From Pelotomaculum sp. PtaB.Bin104 (GTDB taxonomy: Bacteria > Bacillota > Desulfotomaculia > Desulfotomaculales > Pelotomaculaceae): a stretch of 64,000 nt of DNA. The translations under genes and the position numbers were made by a program. The stretch spans positions 124,001-188,000 of the forward strand of contig MVQL01000211.1 in NCBI GenBank assembly GCA_002067205.1, in the 5' to 3' direction. Within the stretch, counting starts at the first letter, position 1. Each line of letters starts with the position of its first letter. Positions 47,520 to 56,512 of the stretch are shown piece by piece. The notes beneath the pieces were generated by a model. That model had not been told where the DNA came from, ran no database searches, and was given only the letters and a program-made list of their open reading frames with translations.

Positions 47520-47549
47520 AGGGGCCTTCTCAGGGAGGCCTCTTTTTCT
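47520..47549 (+). terminator. Rho-independent terminator
   Basis: AGGGGCCT (47520-47527) and AGGCCTCT (47536-47543) pair with one G-U, followed by TTTTTCTT. Confidence 0.85.
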
Positions 47550-47658
47550 TACTCAGCTGATCCGGATTTTAATTAAATCTTTCATTATAGCTGGATTAGC
47601 ATTTATTTAAGTTTATTATACTGTGACACCGTCGGATAAGCCCAGCGCCTTCGTGGCC

Positions 47659-49710
47659 TTAAAGGATGTCTACAAATTCATTGTACTCTGTGACCGGTGC
47701 CTGGCAGGCATAATTTTGACAGATGTAGGCAGTGGCCTTGCCCTTGATTGGACGTTGTTCTTTGAGAAAAGGCGCGATTTTTTCTATGTCTTCGCCCGCT
47801 GTGCCGAACGGGTGAAAAACTACTACCGCATCGGGCAGAAACTTCCGGCACACTGTCTGCAGCATTTTATTTACCCAGGGATCTTCCGCTTCACCGACAA
47901 TCACTATTTCCCGGGCAGGGCCCAGCAAGAAGTCCACTCCAATTAAAAAATGGGGATAGCCGTGGGGGGCTTGTTTAACCTCATCGGCAAAGGCGCCCAC
48001 CAGTTTTTCTGCTGTTTCGGTTAGGGCCTCGTCTCCGGTTAGCCGGGCCAGGCGCAACAAATTGGCCAGCGCCACGGAATTGCCTGAGGGCAGAGCCCCG
48101 TCATAGATTTCTTTGGGGCGGGCGATTAGCTGCTCGGAGTCATTCCCATTGAAATAAAAGCCGCTATTTTCCTGATCCCAAAACAGGTCCAGCTTTTGTT
48201 TGACCAGTTCAGCAGCTTTTTCCAGGTAAGCCGCCTCAAAGGTAGCCTCATAAAGTTCCAATAGCCCCCAGGTGAGGAATGCGTAGTCGTCCAGGTAGGC
48301 TGGGAAATCTGCCTCTCCGTCCCGGAATCGGGCCAGCAGCCTGCCGTCCGGCCGGCGCAGGTGCTGGAAGATGAAGTCAACTGCCCCGGCGGCCGCCTGC
48401 CGGTAAACAGGTTCATCGAATACGGCCGCTCCTTTGGCCAGGGCGGCGATCATCAGCCCGTTCCAGGCGGTGAGGATTTTATCGTCTTTATAGGGGTGGA
48501 CCCGTTTTTCCCGGGCGGCAAAAACTTTCTGGCGCATTTTTTCTACCTTCGACGCCAACTCCCCGGGCCCGATGGCAAATTTTTTAGCTGCTTTCTCCAT
48601 CGATGCCGAGATTAGATTTGGGATGCTGTGCCCCTCAAAATTGCCTCCAGCGGTGATGTCAAAAATGTGACAGAATAGCTCACCATCCTTTTCCCCCAAC
48701 ACCTCTTTAATTTCTGCCGTGGTCCAGACATAGAATTTACCCTCGACACCTTCCGAGTCGGCGTCTTCTGCCGAGTAAAAGCCGCCTTCCGGTGCGGTCA
48801 TGTCCCGCAGGACATAAGTAAATATTTCTTTCGCGATCAGGGCGAAGTAATCCTTGCCGGTGGCCTGGAACGCCTCGGTATAGGCTAAAGCCAAAAGGGC
48901 ATTGTCGTAGAGCATCTTTTCGAAGTGCGGGACCAGCCATTTCGGGTCGGTGGAGTAGCGGGAAAAGCCGAACCCGACGTGATCGTAAATGCCTCCCCTG
49001 GACATGGCCTCCAGCGTTTTTTCCACCATGGCCAGCGCATCAGGCTCTCCGCTTCTTTTCCAATAGCGCAGGAGAAATAACAGGGTGGAGGGCATGGGGA
49101 ATTTGGGCGCTGAGCTAAAGCCGCCGAAGTGCTGTTCAAAACAGCCGCGCAATTGTTTGAAAGCTTTATCAAGCGTATCCCTGGTTAGCCGTCCCCCAGG
49201 AAGCGAAGCAGCCGGGTTACTTATGGCGCCGGTGATCTGCTCGCCGGCCTGGTGAAATGTATCTCGCTCATGCTCCCACCTGTCACTGACCTCGGTCAGG
49301 ATGTCTACCAGCCCGGGCAAACCCATCCGGCTGTGTTTGGGAAAATAAGTGCCGGCAAAGAAGGGTTTTTTCTCCGGGGTCATCAGGATCGTCAGGGGCC
49401 AGCCCCCCTGTCCGGTCATGGCCTGGCATACCGACATATAGACGTGGTCGATATCCGGGCGCTCTTCCCGGTCGACCTTGATCGCGATAAAGGAGCTGTT
49501 CAGGATTCCGGCTACTTCTTTATCCTCAAAGGACTCCCGTTCCATTACGTGGCACCAATGGCAAGTTGAATATCCTATACTTAGAAATATAGGCTTGTCT
49601 TCCCTATTTGCTTTTTCAAAGGCTTCGTTCCCCCACGGAAACCAATCAACCGGGTTGTCTTTATGCTGAAGCAGGTACGGGCTTTTCTCATTGGTAAGTC
49701 TGTTGGGCAT
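47659..49710 (-). CDS. Thioredoxin-domain protein, YyaL/SPATA20 family (DUF255)
   Basis: A 683-residue protein with an N-terminal thioredoxin-like DUF255 domain ([25 protein letters not shown]; redox motif STCHWCHVM) and a long alpha/alpha toroid domain resembling N-acylglucosamine epimerase or glycosidase-type barrels ([30 protein letters not shown]). Function is unknown though the family is widespread. The ATG at 49710 has AGGAGGT 7 bases upstream; the frame is open to 49797 without such a site. Confidence 0.92.
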   Translation of the reverse strand: MPNRLTNEKSPYLLQHKDNPVDWFPWGNEAFEKANREDKPIFLSIGYSTCHWCHVMERESFEDKEVAGILNSSFIAIKVDREERPDIDHVYMSVCQAMTGQGGWPLTILMTPEKKPFFAGTYFPKHSRMGLPGLVDILTEVSDRWEHERDTFHQAGEQITGAISNPAASLPGGRLTRDTLDKAFKQLRGCFEQHFGGFSSAPKFPMPSTLLFLLRYWKRSGEPDALAMVEKTLEAMSRGGIYDHVGFGFSRYSTDPKWLVPHFEKMLYDNALLALAYTEAFQATGKDYFALIAKEIFTYVLRDMTAPEGGFYSAEDADSEGVEGKFYVWTTAEIKEVLGEKDGELFCHIFDITAGGNFEGHSIPNLISASMEKAAKKFAIGPGELASKVEKMRQKVFAAREKRVHPYKDDKILTAWNGLMIAALAKGAAVFDEPVYRQAAAGAVDFIFQHLRRPDGRLLARFRDGEADFPAYLDDYAFLTWGLLELYEATFEAAYLEKAAELVKQKLDLFWDQENSGFYFNGNDSEQLIARPKEIYDGALPSGNSVALANLLRLARLTGDEALTETAEKLVGAFADEVKQAPHGYPHFLIGVDFLLGPAREIVIVGEAEDPWVNKMLQTVCRKFLPDAVVVFHPFGTAGEDIEKIAPFLKEQRPIKGKATAYICQNYACQAPVTEYNEFVDIL

Positions 49711-50280
49711 AACAATACCTCCTATCCATTTGAGTTTATTATCCCAAAAATAACGTGCAAAAACATGAACTGCTATTGCTAAATTATTGCAGGACAAAGA
49801 TATGAAACTCTGGCTGCTGAACAGAATTTAAATACTTGTAGGAACTTATGTTAAATTAGTGTTAGCGTATCTTTTTATTCCTAGTACATGAACGACTTTC
49901 CCAAGACACCCGTCATTTGCTTTTTTGCTCCCACCAGCCAAAGGCAATTCTGGACTGGAAGGTCTCCCGACCAGGCGACCTTAGAAATAGAATTGCCGAA
50001 CGCCGGGAGGAATGATAATCAAACCCTGAAAATCGTGTCTGGTCAGGGTCGAATTCGGCTCAACTCTCAGTTACCTTTCTTAATGAAAGAGAATTTCGTT
50101 TTGCAAATCTTTTCTTCCCACCAGGTTAAAACTATTCTCCAGTAATGTTTTGAGGTCCGGGGGATCTTAAAAATATAATCAATGAACCGCCGGGTGGAAT
50201 GATTATCCCACCCATAATTTACGGAGGCTCAGGACAGAAAAGCTTGAAAAGGGTTTTAAAGGTTGACTTTAGACTTATCA
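49711..50280. other. Non-coding region with two diverged copies of a 187-base unit
   Basis: No credible gene; the open frame on the + strand at 49888-50145 looks random. Two related blocks lie here (see the repeat at 49920-50213). Confidence 0.5.
49920..50213 (-). repeat. Diverged tandem repeat, period 187 bases
   Basis: On the minus strand a block starting at 50213 and another starting at 50026 share GATWATC, CATTCCxCCCGGCG and TATTTxTAAG in the same order. Translated in matching frames they give two aligned 35-residue segments, both beginning G-aromatic-D and ending WWEEK or WWEQK, with HSTRR/HSSRR near the start. Each is soon followed by stops, so they are remnants of a repeated gene or of a repeated RNA element. 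Confidence 0.55.
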
Positions 50281-52041
50281 CTACATAATTTCAATTGTAT
50301 CCTCGAAATTCACAGGTATAGACTGTCCTTCCTGCATTGAAATATGCCCCGAGGAATATGGTTGACTATCGATAGTTATGCTCACCTCTTGTGCGTTATA
50401 GTACTGGCCGAAGGTATTGGCAATGCATTGCAGAAGCATGGTTTCATACTCAGCGCCTGCATTCATTTCAGATACAAAGGACGCGTTTAAATCAATTGCC
50501 ACTTTATTATCCGTATTAAGGGTCAGGCTGTTGATCCTGGTATTTGTTGAAAACACTTCTCCCACACTGCTATTTGGTATGATTTTATATTCCTCAGCTA
50601 AGATTTCCACTGTAACATCATTGGTATGAAAACTGACTTCTTTATTCTGGAAGTATAGTTTGCCGTCATCGATATTTGGATAGTAGAAGTTTATCGTTTC
50701 TAATCGTGAAGCGTTAATTATTAATTCTTTGAGAGAGGAACTAATTTCCTCTCCTCCTGAAGTGAATACGGACTTGACCATCCCAACATCTTTAGCGTAG
50801 TATTCAGTAATAGTGTCATAGGGACCTTCTGTAACTACCGCGATTGCTTTATAGCTGCCTAAGGGGGTCGCGGCGTCTGCAGAAATACTCGTGATTTTTC
50901 TGGTTCTGCCGTCTTTTAAAGTCCACGAAATACCTGCTTTTAAAGGTTCCATGAGGAGAATTTCTGCTGAAGCATCTGTAACATTTAGTAGATTTTCTCG
51001 ATAATAGGTTTCTCCTTGGAATAATTGCCTGATTAATTTGCCATCCTTAAGTTCAAGCACCCTTGCCGCTACAGTTCCACCATTGTCCACTCTCTGTTGG
51101 ACTTTACCCGCCGAGGCATAGTCGATAAATACACTATAAGATGCATATTCGTTGCCTATTCCTTCATAAACATAGCTTGCATATCCCTGCACCGGGAAAT
51201 AGTCTGCAATTTTCAAGGCTTCAGGTGCTGCGGTATTAATAACTTTGACGGAGTTTACGCCACTAACAAGGATTACAGTCCTGCCGGTAATGATTACGCT
51301 GTCAAGGGTGACCTGACCGTCACCAACGCCATCTCCGATAATCAGATCACCTGTGATCGTAAGATCTTTCAATACAATACCGGGTGTGTTGACCATTACG
51401 TTGCCACTGTAATCAATAGTGTAGGTACCGGCAACGTTGATATATTTTTTGAGCAGGTTATCCATCAATTGAGCAAACTCTGCTCTGGTGATACTCTGTT
51501 TTGGATTAATCTGACCATTGGATCCTTTAATGTACCCCGCTGCAACAAGGGAAGATACGGCATCCTTCGCCCACGGGCTGACCAAATTTTTATCGGAGAA
51601 TTTATCGAGAGCGCTGTCTGCAGCGCCCGATAGCCTGAATGCACGGGCAAGGACCACAAAGGTTTCCTCCCGGGTAATATTATTGTCCGGATATAGATTG
51701 TTTCCACTGCCAACTATAGTTTTCATTTGAACAGCTTTGGCCATTTCGTCATAATACCATTGATGAGAATCAATGTCGGTGTAGCCACTTAGGGAAGCCT
51801 TTTCAGTGGCACCAAAGGCACGGTTTACTACGGTTGCCATTTGAGCCCTTGTTAAAGGGTCATTGGGCAGGATCTTTCCATTATAACCTTTTAGCAATCC
51901 ATTGGAGACAGCATTGTTTAGCGCTTCCGTTGACCAGTTATTTGGCATATCGGAAAACTCTGTTGCGAATGCAGTTGTTGCGGTAAACAGGAAAATAAAA
52001 ACTGCCAAGGCAAGCAACACCGCCAAGCTCTTTTTTCTCAT
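50281..52041 (-). CDS. SLH-domain surface protein with C-terminal GerMN-like domain
   Basis: A 586-residue exported protein. Signal peptide at 1-26 (SLAVLLALAVFIFLFTATTAFA). Three S-layer homology motifs follow at about 28-205 (LPNDPLTRAQMATVVNRAFG; LYPDNNITREETFVVLARAF; INPKQSITRAEFAQLMDNLL), which anchor to cell wall polymer. A beta-rich region comes next, and the end (LNTDNKVAIDLNASFVSEMNAGAEYETMLLQCIANTF) looks like a GerMN domain, known from spore germination and sporulation proteins. The ATG at 52041 has a GGGGG-type site upstream. It is probably a cell-surface or spore-surface protein. Confidence 0.85.
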   Translation of the reverse strand: MRKKSLAVLLALAVFIFLFTATTAFATEFSDMPNNWSTEALNNAVSNGLLKGYNGKILPNDPLTRAQMATVVNRAFGATEKASLSGYTDIDSHQWYYDEMAKAVQMKTIVGSGNNLYPDNNITREETFVVLARAFRLSGAADSALDKFSDKNLVSPWAKDAVSSLVAAGYIKGSNGQINPKQSITRAEFAQLMDNLLKKYINVAGTYTIDYSGNVMVNTPGIVLKDLTITGDLIIGDGVGDGQVTLDSVIITGRTVILVSGVNSVKVINTAAPEALKIADYFPVQGYASYVYEGIGNEYASYSVFIDYASAGKVQQRVDNGGTVAARVLELKDGKLIRQLFQGETYYRENLLNVTDASAEILLMEPLKAGISWTLKDGRTRKITSISADAATPLGSYKAIAVVTEGPYDTITEYYAKDVGMVKSVFTSGGEEISSSLKELIINASRLETINFYYPNIDDGKLYFQNKEVSFHTNDVTVEILAEEYKIIPNSSVGEVFSTNTRINSLTLNTDNKVAIDLNASFVSEMNAGAEYETMLLQCIANTFGQYYNAQEVSITIDSQPYSSGHISMQEGQSIPVNFEDTIEIM

Positions 52042-52289
52042 AAAAATTCCCCCTCTTAATTGTGCATAAAATTAACCATGAATTCCACAGAAAATAGTGT
52101 TGTTGAAGCACGAGGCTCCGGGCTTCATTGGCAATCACTTAAAACTGGCTCTGCTTCGTAAGGCCTTCTTCATTGTAGAGTTAGAATCGCTACCAAAGAA
52201 GCGGTTGATACAACCATTGAATACAGCGAGGTGCCGATTAGCAACGACAGACCCGCTTGAAAGTGCCGTTCCGGGCAACTATCTTAAAA

Positions 52290-52588
52290 CGAAAGTTATT
52301 TTTTTGAAGGTTCTTGGCAACAGTGTGGAGGTTTCGCCAATTTTAAAAGAAGCGATTGAGAAGGGAAATTTAGGTTCAAAACGGGAGAGGGTATGTACGG
52401 ATGGATGCGTCGGCATTTGCTCTCTGGTATCTGGTTTATACAATAGGGCGGACGCTGCTTCTCATCCAGTCACCGCGGTCAATCGTCGCCGGACAGCGAC
52501 GATTTCTATGATGAGGACAATGGAGAATACAAGCGGTGACTGGAATGACTTAGGCGGAGACGGCGGTGGAGATTCCACCGGCGGTTAG
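52290..52588 (+). pseudogene. Frameshifted remnant with acidic, glycine-rich end
   Basis: The last stretch has protein-like character split over two frames: SSPDSDDFYDEDNGEY in one and TSGDWNDLGGDGGGDSTGG to the TAG at 52586-52588 in the other. Such acidic glycine-rich tails are common at the C-terminus of small membrane or surface proteins. A single-frame reading over 52097-52588 gives an unnatural basic sequence. I cannot name the parent gene. It converges on the DUF350 gene with only three bases between. Confidence 0.45.
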
Positions 52589-52591
52589 GTG

Positions 52592-52990
52592 TTACGATAT
52601 GCTGGCTCCGATTACATAGCTGAACGTGACGGAAAACACCAGCGACAAAAGACCCACTGCTACATTGCCTGAACCAATTTCCTTGTTCACATTCAGGCGG
52701 GGTGTCAGCCATTCAAAAAGTAAGTATAACAGGATTAAAAGGACAAGGCCAAACACCCCCCAGAGAACAGATTGTTCGGCGTTGTTGTTGGATAATATGG
52801 CAAAGCGCATGATATTTCCCACTCCAAAGATTTTGCCTCCCAGAGCCATGGCGGCGGCCAGGTTGCCTTTGCGGATTTCTTCCCAGTCGTTATATTTGGT
52901 GATTTTAACGAAAATCAGGATGGTAAGTAAGATAATTATTGAAGCGACAAGCAGGCAGATAAATGATGATTGTAATTGCGGCAACGACAT
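52592..52990 (-). CDS. DUF350 membrane protein
   Basis: 132 residues, four hydrophobic segments, of the DUF350 (YjfL-type) family; GNLAAAMALGGKIFGV in the middle is the recognisable block. It is the last gene of a three-gene set with a glutathionylspermidine-synthase-like ligase and a small lipoprotein, matching the yjfL-yjfM-yjfC arrangement of enterobacteria. Function is unknown. The start ATG at 52990 has an AAGGAGGTGA site upstream. Confidence 0.85.
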   Translation of the reverse strand: MSLPQLQSSFICLLVASIIILLTILIFVKITKYNDWEEIRKGNLAAAMALGGKIFGVGNIMRFAILSNNNAEQSVLWGVFGLVLLILLYLLFEWLTPRLNVNKEIGSGNVAVGLLSLVFSVTFSYVIGASIS

Positions 52991-53026
52991 GTTTCAGTGT
53001 TCACCTCCTTTCTTGATTCCATGGTG

Positions 53027-54259
53027 TCAGGTAATTGTTACTGGAAGAAAATAAGCCATGTCTCCGGTTATTTCATCTCCTACCCGCAACAGCAGCCCGC
53101 TGAATTCCCCAGCGATAAGAAAACTGCCCACAAGCAATCGTCCTGTATATTCACCCGACCATGTGCTGACAGCCTGCAAAGGGAAGGTTACTCTTTCCTG
53201 GTAAACCATATCGTTTAAGTATTCTTTGTTTTCAACAAAAGCATCAATTTCACCTTGCCCGTTGTATAGATATACACCGCCGCCTTCACGGCCGAAGGCT
53301 GGTTTGGCCACGTATGGACAGCCTTTAAAATAGCTGTTGTCGAGGTAGACCGGCAAAAAATAGCGGGAGATAATCTCTTTGTCGTCATGATTAAAAAAGT
53401 TTGTATTTTTATATAGCTCCCATATTATTGCCATCATTACTTTTGATTGGGCCACAAATGCGGAGGGAGGATTTAAAAGATCAAGTTTATTGCCGGCTGC
53501 CAGTTCAATAAGTTTTATTCCATCGGTCTCCCTGGTAAACCATTCAATCGGATAGAGACGGTAAAGCAAGTCAATCCGTTTTCCCTGATCATCGATAATG
53601 CCGTCGGCTTCTACGACGATACTGTCTAATGGAACGTATTTTGCCGGCAGGCCGGAATATGCCAACTCGGCTAAAACAGTGCCTTTATCTTCCTGGTGCC
53701 ATCCCAGTGACGAAAAAACTATATTTTGATATTCTTTAACAATAAATTTTTTGAAAGCTTTTTTTACGTTAGCGGCAAACATCTGGTTCGGGTTTTTACT
53801 CTGGCATAATTTATTAATTAAAGCATTGAGCTCACTTGCCTCGACTACTCCGGTAGGCGTATCAGAGTTAAATTCCAACAGTTTAATTTCAGCGTTTTCA
53901 CCTGCTCCATTAACTGCGAAATCAAACCGGCCAATTGTCGTGACGGGCATAGCGGGATCATGTTTTGAACGGCAAAAGTCAATTGCTGTTTCTGGAATGC
54001 CAAGAAGCCTGAGGAGTTGATTACTTTTCAAGACAAAGTCAACAGCTTTTTGAAAAATTGTGCCGCAAGCCTCTGTTGCCGTCTTTATCTTTTCTAATAG
54101 CTCCTTATTTATTTCAAGCGGCTCAATAGTGGCATATTGGCAATTGTGCATAATACCCCAGTTAAAGAAGTGTAACTCGGGGTGATCCATGATCGCTTTC
54201 CATCTCTCATAATGCAATTCGTCCGTAATATGAAGCGGCTGGGCTGCCTGGTTGTTCAA
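53027..54259 (-). CDS. Glutathionylspermidine synthase-like ATP-grasp ligase (YgiC/YjfC family)
   Basis: A 410-residue ligase with the preATP-grasp fold of the synthetase half of glutathionylspermidine synthase. Seen: NWGIMHNCQYATIEPLEI near the N-terminus, RFDFAVNGAGENAEIKLLEFNSDTPTGVVEAS, and YVAKPAFGREGGGVYLYNG, the ATP-binding region. Relatives YgiC and YjfC lack the amidase half and join peptides or amines in an unknown reaction. The start is TTG 54259, overlapping the stop of the lipoprotein gene by four bases, with AGGAAG upstream. It is part of the operon with DUF350. Confidence 0.9.
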   Translation of the reverse strand: MNNQAAQPLHITDELHYERWKAIMDHPELHFFNWGIMHNCQYATIEPLEINKELLEKIKTATEACGTIFQKAVDFVLKSNQLLRLLGIPETAIDFCRSKHDPAMPVTTIGRFDFAVNGAGENAEIKLLEFNSDTPTGVVEASELNALINKLCQSKNPNQMFAANVKKAFKKFIVKEYQNIVFSSLGWHQEDKGTVLAELAYSGLPAKYVPLDSIVVEADGIIDDQGKRIDLLYRLYPIEWFTRETDGIKLIELAAGNKLDLLNPPSAFVAQSKVMMAIIWELYKNTNFFNHDDKEIISRYFLPVYLDNSYFKGCPYVAKPAFGREGGGVYLYNGQGEIDAFVENKEYLNDMVYQERVTFPLQAVSTWSGEYTGRLLVGSFLIAGEFSGLLLRVGDEITGDMAYFLPVTIT

Positions 54260-54489
54260 GAAGAAGCACTTCCTTTGGCTGATGAACCCAACCCCTTTGA
54301 AGTGGTCGACAACTTTGATTTGCCGCCGGAGTGTACTGTGCCGATGTGAAAATGGCCGTCTTCATCATAATAGCCGGCCTCCTCCTGCTCCTCTTCTTCC
54401 GGCGGGGGATCGTTATATGCCGCTTGGCTGCACCCGGTTAATGTAATGACACCGGCTACAAGAAGCGCTAAAAGACTTTGACGGTTCAC
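54256..54489 (-). CDS. Small lipoprotein, YjfM/DUF1190-like
   Basis: 77 residues. A lipoprotein signal with lipobox LTGCS (cysteine near 20) is followed by an acidic stretch (PPPEEEEQEEAGYYDEDG) and a Ser/Lys/Gly-rich end (KLSTTSKGLGSSAKGSASS), the last reminiscent of the end of DUF1190 proteins. It is the first gene of the three-gene set. The assignment to DUF1190 rests on position and on the tail only. Confidence 0.7.
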   Translation of the reverse strand: MNRQSLLALLVAGVITLTGCSQAAYNDPPPEEEEQEEAGYYDEDGHFHIGTVHSGGKSKLSTTSKGLGSSAKGSASS

Positions 54490-54673
54490 TGTGTATCAAC
54501 TCCTATCATCGAGTTATTCGGTGAAAATGCGGTTAATCCTCCAACGATAATAAATAAAAGCAAAAGAAAATATACAAAGGGGGTGTGGGGATATTTTATT
54601 AGGGTCAGAGAAAAATATTGGCAAGACTGTGGGTTGTAAATGTTATCTAAATATAGGCCATTTGCTGGAAGAT

Positions 54674-55855
54674 CTACTTGGACTCACTAATGATATCAGT
54701 TGTTATTCCTGTTTGAACTATTAGCAATGCTGTTACTGCCAATATAGCAAGCCCTACTGCATGTAATTCAAATATGACCGAAAACCCATTATTTTGAATA
54801 ATCCTCCCACCAATGGCAGTACCTATACCACCCCCGCCCATTAAGCAAAAAGCTACCAGGGACATGGCCGCTCCTCTAGACTGAGCAGCAAATTCTGTGG
54901 CCATGGTTATTAGCGTGGAGTGGGCCAGGGTAAAGCCAAATCCTAACAATGTAACCCCCAGCACCAGGGTGGGCAGCACTCCCCCAACGGTATGAAATAA
55001 TATGTCAGCGGCAGCAGCTAAGAGCAACCCCAGGGTAAGCATTGTTTTTCTTCCCCATTTAGCGGCCATTCTGCCGCTTAACCTGCCGCCGGTAATGGCG
55101 GCCAAACCAAAAGCGGTCATTATTAACCCTATATATAAATAATTGAATTGATACGCTTTTGAGATGTAAGCACCAAGATAGGAGAAGGTACCGATTATGA
55201 AAATACCCTCAAAGAGTATAACCAGATAAGTTCTTATACTAATCGAGCTGCTTAACAATTTTACATAAGGGGCCAGGAGCTTACTATTGGGGTTCTTTGC
55301 AGAAGGTATTTGACGGCCGGTTGTAAAAAGCATAAACGTAGAAATTACAGCTAACAGGGCATAAATTGCAAATACCCCCCGCCAATTAAGGAAATAGGCT
55401 ACCGTTCCCCCGATGGTCATACTAAAACTTTGGCCAAGAAAGGAGATACCCATAAAAGATCCAATAGCCGACTGACGTTGGCTTAAAGGAACAAGATCAC
55501 CGATCAGGGCTAAAGATACCGGGACAACAGAAGCGGCAAAAATACCAGTTAATGCCCGAAAAATCAAAAGTTGTGTTGTGCTGCCGGCAAATGAACATAA
55601 AACAGCGGAAATGGAAAAGAAAAGCATAGCAAAATTAATTACCTGTCGTTTACCAAAGCGATCGGCCAATGGTCCGAAGACAAGCTGAAACAGTCCAAAA
55701 GGGATCATGTAAGCGGTTATGAGCAGCCCAGCCGTGGAAATATCTTCATCAAAATAGGCTGAAATAGCCGGTAGTATCGGAGATACTACCCAATTATCTG
55801 CTAAAACTGTAAATCCTGCAAAACCGAGGATTAAGATAATAGTTTTGGTTTTCAA
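54674..55855 (-). CDS. MFS transporter, DHA1-like
   Basis: A 393-residue twelve-span transporter of the major facilitator superfamily. The loop 2-3 motif is GPLADRFGKRQVIN, and GRLSGRMAAKWGRKTM repeats it in the second half; VSLALIGDLVPLSQRQSAIG is also typical. The substrate cannot be read from sequence. It stands behind a T-box leader for tRNA-Ile plus a leader peptide rich in Ile, so transport of isoleucine or a related branched-chain compound is a reasonable inference, uptake fitting the logic of a starvation switch better than export. The start is TTG 55855, 8 bases after GGAGG; GTG 55870 overlaps that site. Confidence 0.88.
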   Translation of the reverse strand: MKTKTIILILGFAGFTVLADNWVVSPILPAISAYFDEDISTAGLLITAYMIPFGLFQLVFGPLADRFGKRQVINFAMLFFSISAVLCSFAGSTTQLLIFRALTGIFAASVVPVSLALIGDLVPLSQRQSAIGSFMGISFLGQSFSMTIGGTVAYFLNWRGVFAIYALLAVISTFMLFTTGRQIPSAKNPNSKLLAPYVKLLSSSISIRTYLVILFEGIFIIGTFSYLGAYISKAYQFNYLYIGLIMTAFGLAAITGGRLSGRMAAKWGRKTMLTLGLLLAAAADILFHTVGGVLPTLVLGVTLLGFGFTLAHSTLITMATEFAAQSRGAAMSLVAFCLMGGGGIGTAIGGRIIQNNGFSVIFELHAVGLAILAVTALLIVQTGITTDIISESK

Positions 55856-55936
55856 TTGTATGACCTCCACTAATTTAATGCGGACTTTTGAATTCTAAGG
55901 TATATATTCTACGCCCTGGGCCCTTGAGTCGCTAAA

Positions 55937-55986
55937 TAAAAAAGACCCATGGCTGCTTTGAGATGGAATTCATCCGCCAGGGTCTT
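55937..55986 (-). terminator. Second terminator in the leader of the MFS gene
   Basis: On the minus strand AAGACCCTGGC (55986-55976) pairs with GCCATGGGTCTT (55953-55942, one bulged base), followed by TTTTTTATT. An inner alternative hairpin GATG/CATC is present. It lies between the leader peptide gene and the transporter start, so read-through of it is needed for expression. Confidence 0.88.
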
Positions 55987-56032
55987 ATTACTGAATATTA
56001 GAACCCATTTTTTTCGGACTACATTGCCAATT

Positions 56033-56057
56033 CCGGCCCATTCGTAAAAGGGGCCGG
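56033..56057 (-). promoter_or_regulatory. Hairpin between leader peptide and second terminator
   Basis: CCGGCCC and GGGCCGG form a perfect 7-bp stem with an 11-base loop, 19 bases after the stop codon of the leader peptide. Its position suits a pause or alternative hairpin of an attenuator, but no T run follows. Confidence 0.55.
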
Positions 56058-56075
56058 ATAGGCTGAATTCCCTCA

Positions 56076-56123
56076 TTATCCACCTGGATCTGATTTGATA
56101 ATTCGAATAATAATGCTGATCAT
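56076..56123 (-). CDS. Ile-rich leader peptide, 15 residues
   Basis: The peptide MISIIIRIIKSDPGG has six Ile in its first nine residues, coded by ATC and ATT. GGGAGG lies 11 bases before the ATG, inside the right arm of the T-box terminator. The stop TAA is followed by a GC-rich hairpin and then by a terminator. This is the pattern of a peptide-leader attenuator. Chance cannot be excluded, since the stretch is AT rich, but the Ile match with the T-box specifier is striking. Confidence 0.55.
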   Translation of the reverse strand: MISIIIRIIKSDPGG

Positions 56124-56421
56124 AAAAAACTAAACCTCCCGCCCGGCAGTTGTAAAAAACACCAAGGACGAGAGGTTACTCACGCGGTACCACCCTGATT
56201 GCATCCGCCTCACAGCGAAAGCCTCTTATGTGTCCCTATCAGGACACAGCTTTGGTAACGGGTCGTCTAACCCGGCACGGCTTAATAGGGTATTCTTTCA
56301 TTATCCTTTCAGCCTGCGGCTCCGGGGTGATGTTTTCACCCGTGATGGCACCGGTTTTCAGCTACCCCGGCTCTCTGCGACCATAACACAAGGCTACTCT
56401 ATCCCCATCATTGCCTTTTAT
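56124..56421 (-). promoter_or_regulatory. T-box leader with AUC (Ile) specifier
   Basis: On the minus strand the leader has GATAGAGTAGCC, the AGAGAGCCGGGG bulge region, GGGTGAAAACATCACCCCGGAG with ATC as specifier (complement of 56329-56331), GGCTGAAAGG, and the exact T-box AGGGTGGTACCGCG (complement of 56183-56196). The terminator stem is CCTCTCGTCC (56175-56166) with GGGCGGGAGG (56144-56135), ten pairs including two G-U, followed by TTTAGTTTTTT. Uncharged tRNA-Ile should stabilise the antiterminator. Confidence 0.94.
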
Positions 56422-56428
56422 GATTAGA

Positions 56429-56458
56429 AGTATATAGAAATCCAATATATAGTGTCAA
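56429..56458 (-). promoter_or_regulatory. Promoter of the Ile T-box leader
   Basis: On the minus strand TTGACA (56458-56453) and TATACT (56434-56429) are 18 bases apart, giving a start near 56421. Confidence 0.82.
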
Positions 56459-56512
56459 GGAATAATTATATATTTAACTAACTACGAGTTATTATCTGTC
56501 CTACAGTCCTGA

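Noticed and set aside
49888..50145. 85-codon open frame on the + strand
   Set aside because: No ribosome binding site and an unnatural amino acid mix; the region is better explained by the diverged repeat on the other strand.
52097..52588. 163-codon open frame read as an intact gene
   Set aside because: Only the last part looks like protein and it is split over two frames; the N-terminal part is random-looking and basic.
56230..56427. 65-codon + strand frame
   Set aside because: It is antisense to the Ile T-box leader, whose motifs are exact.
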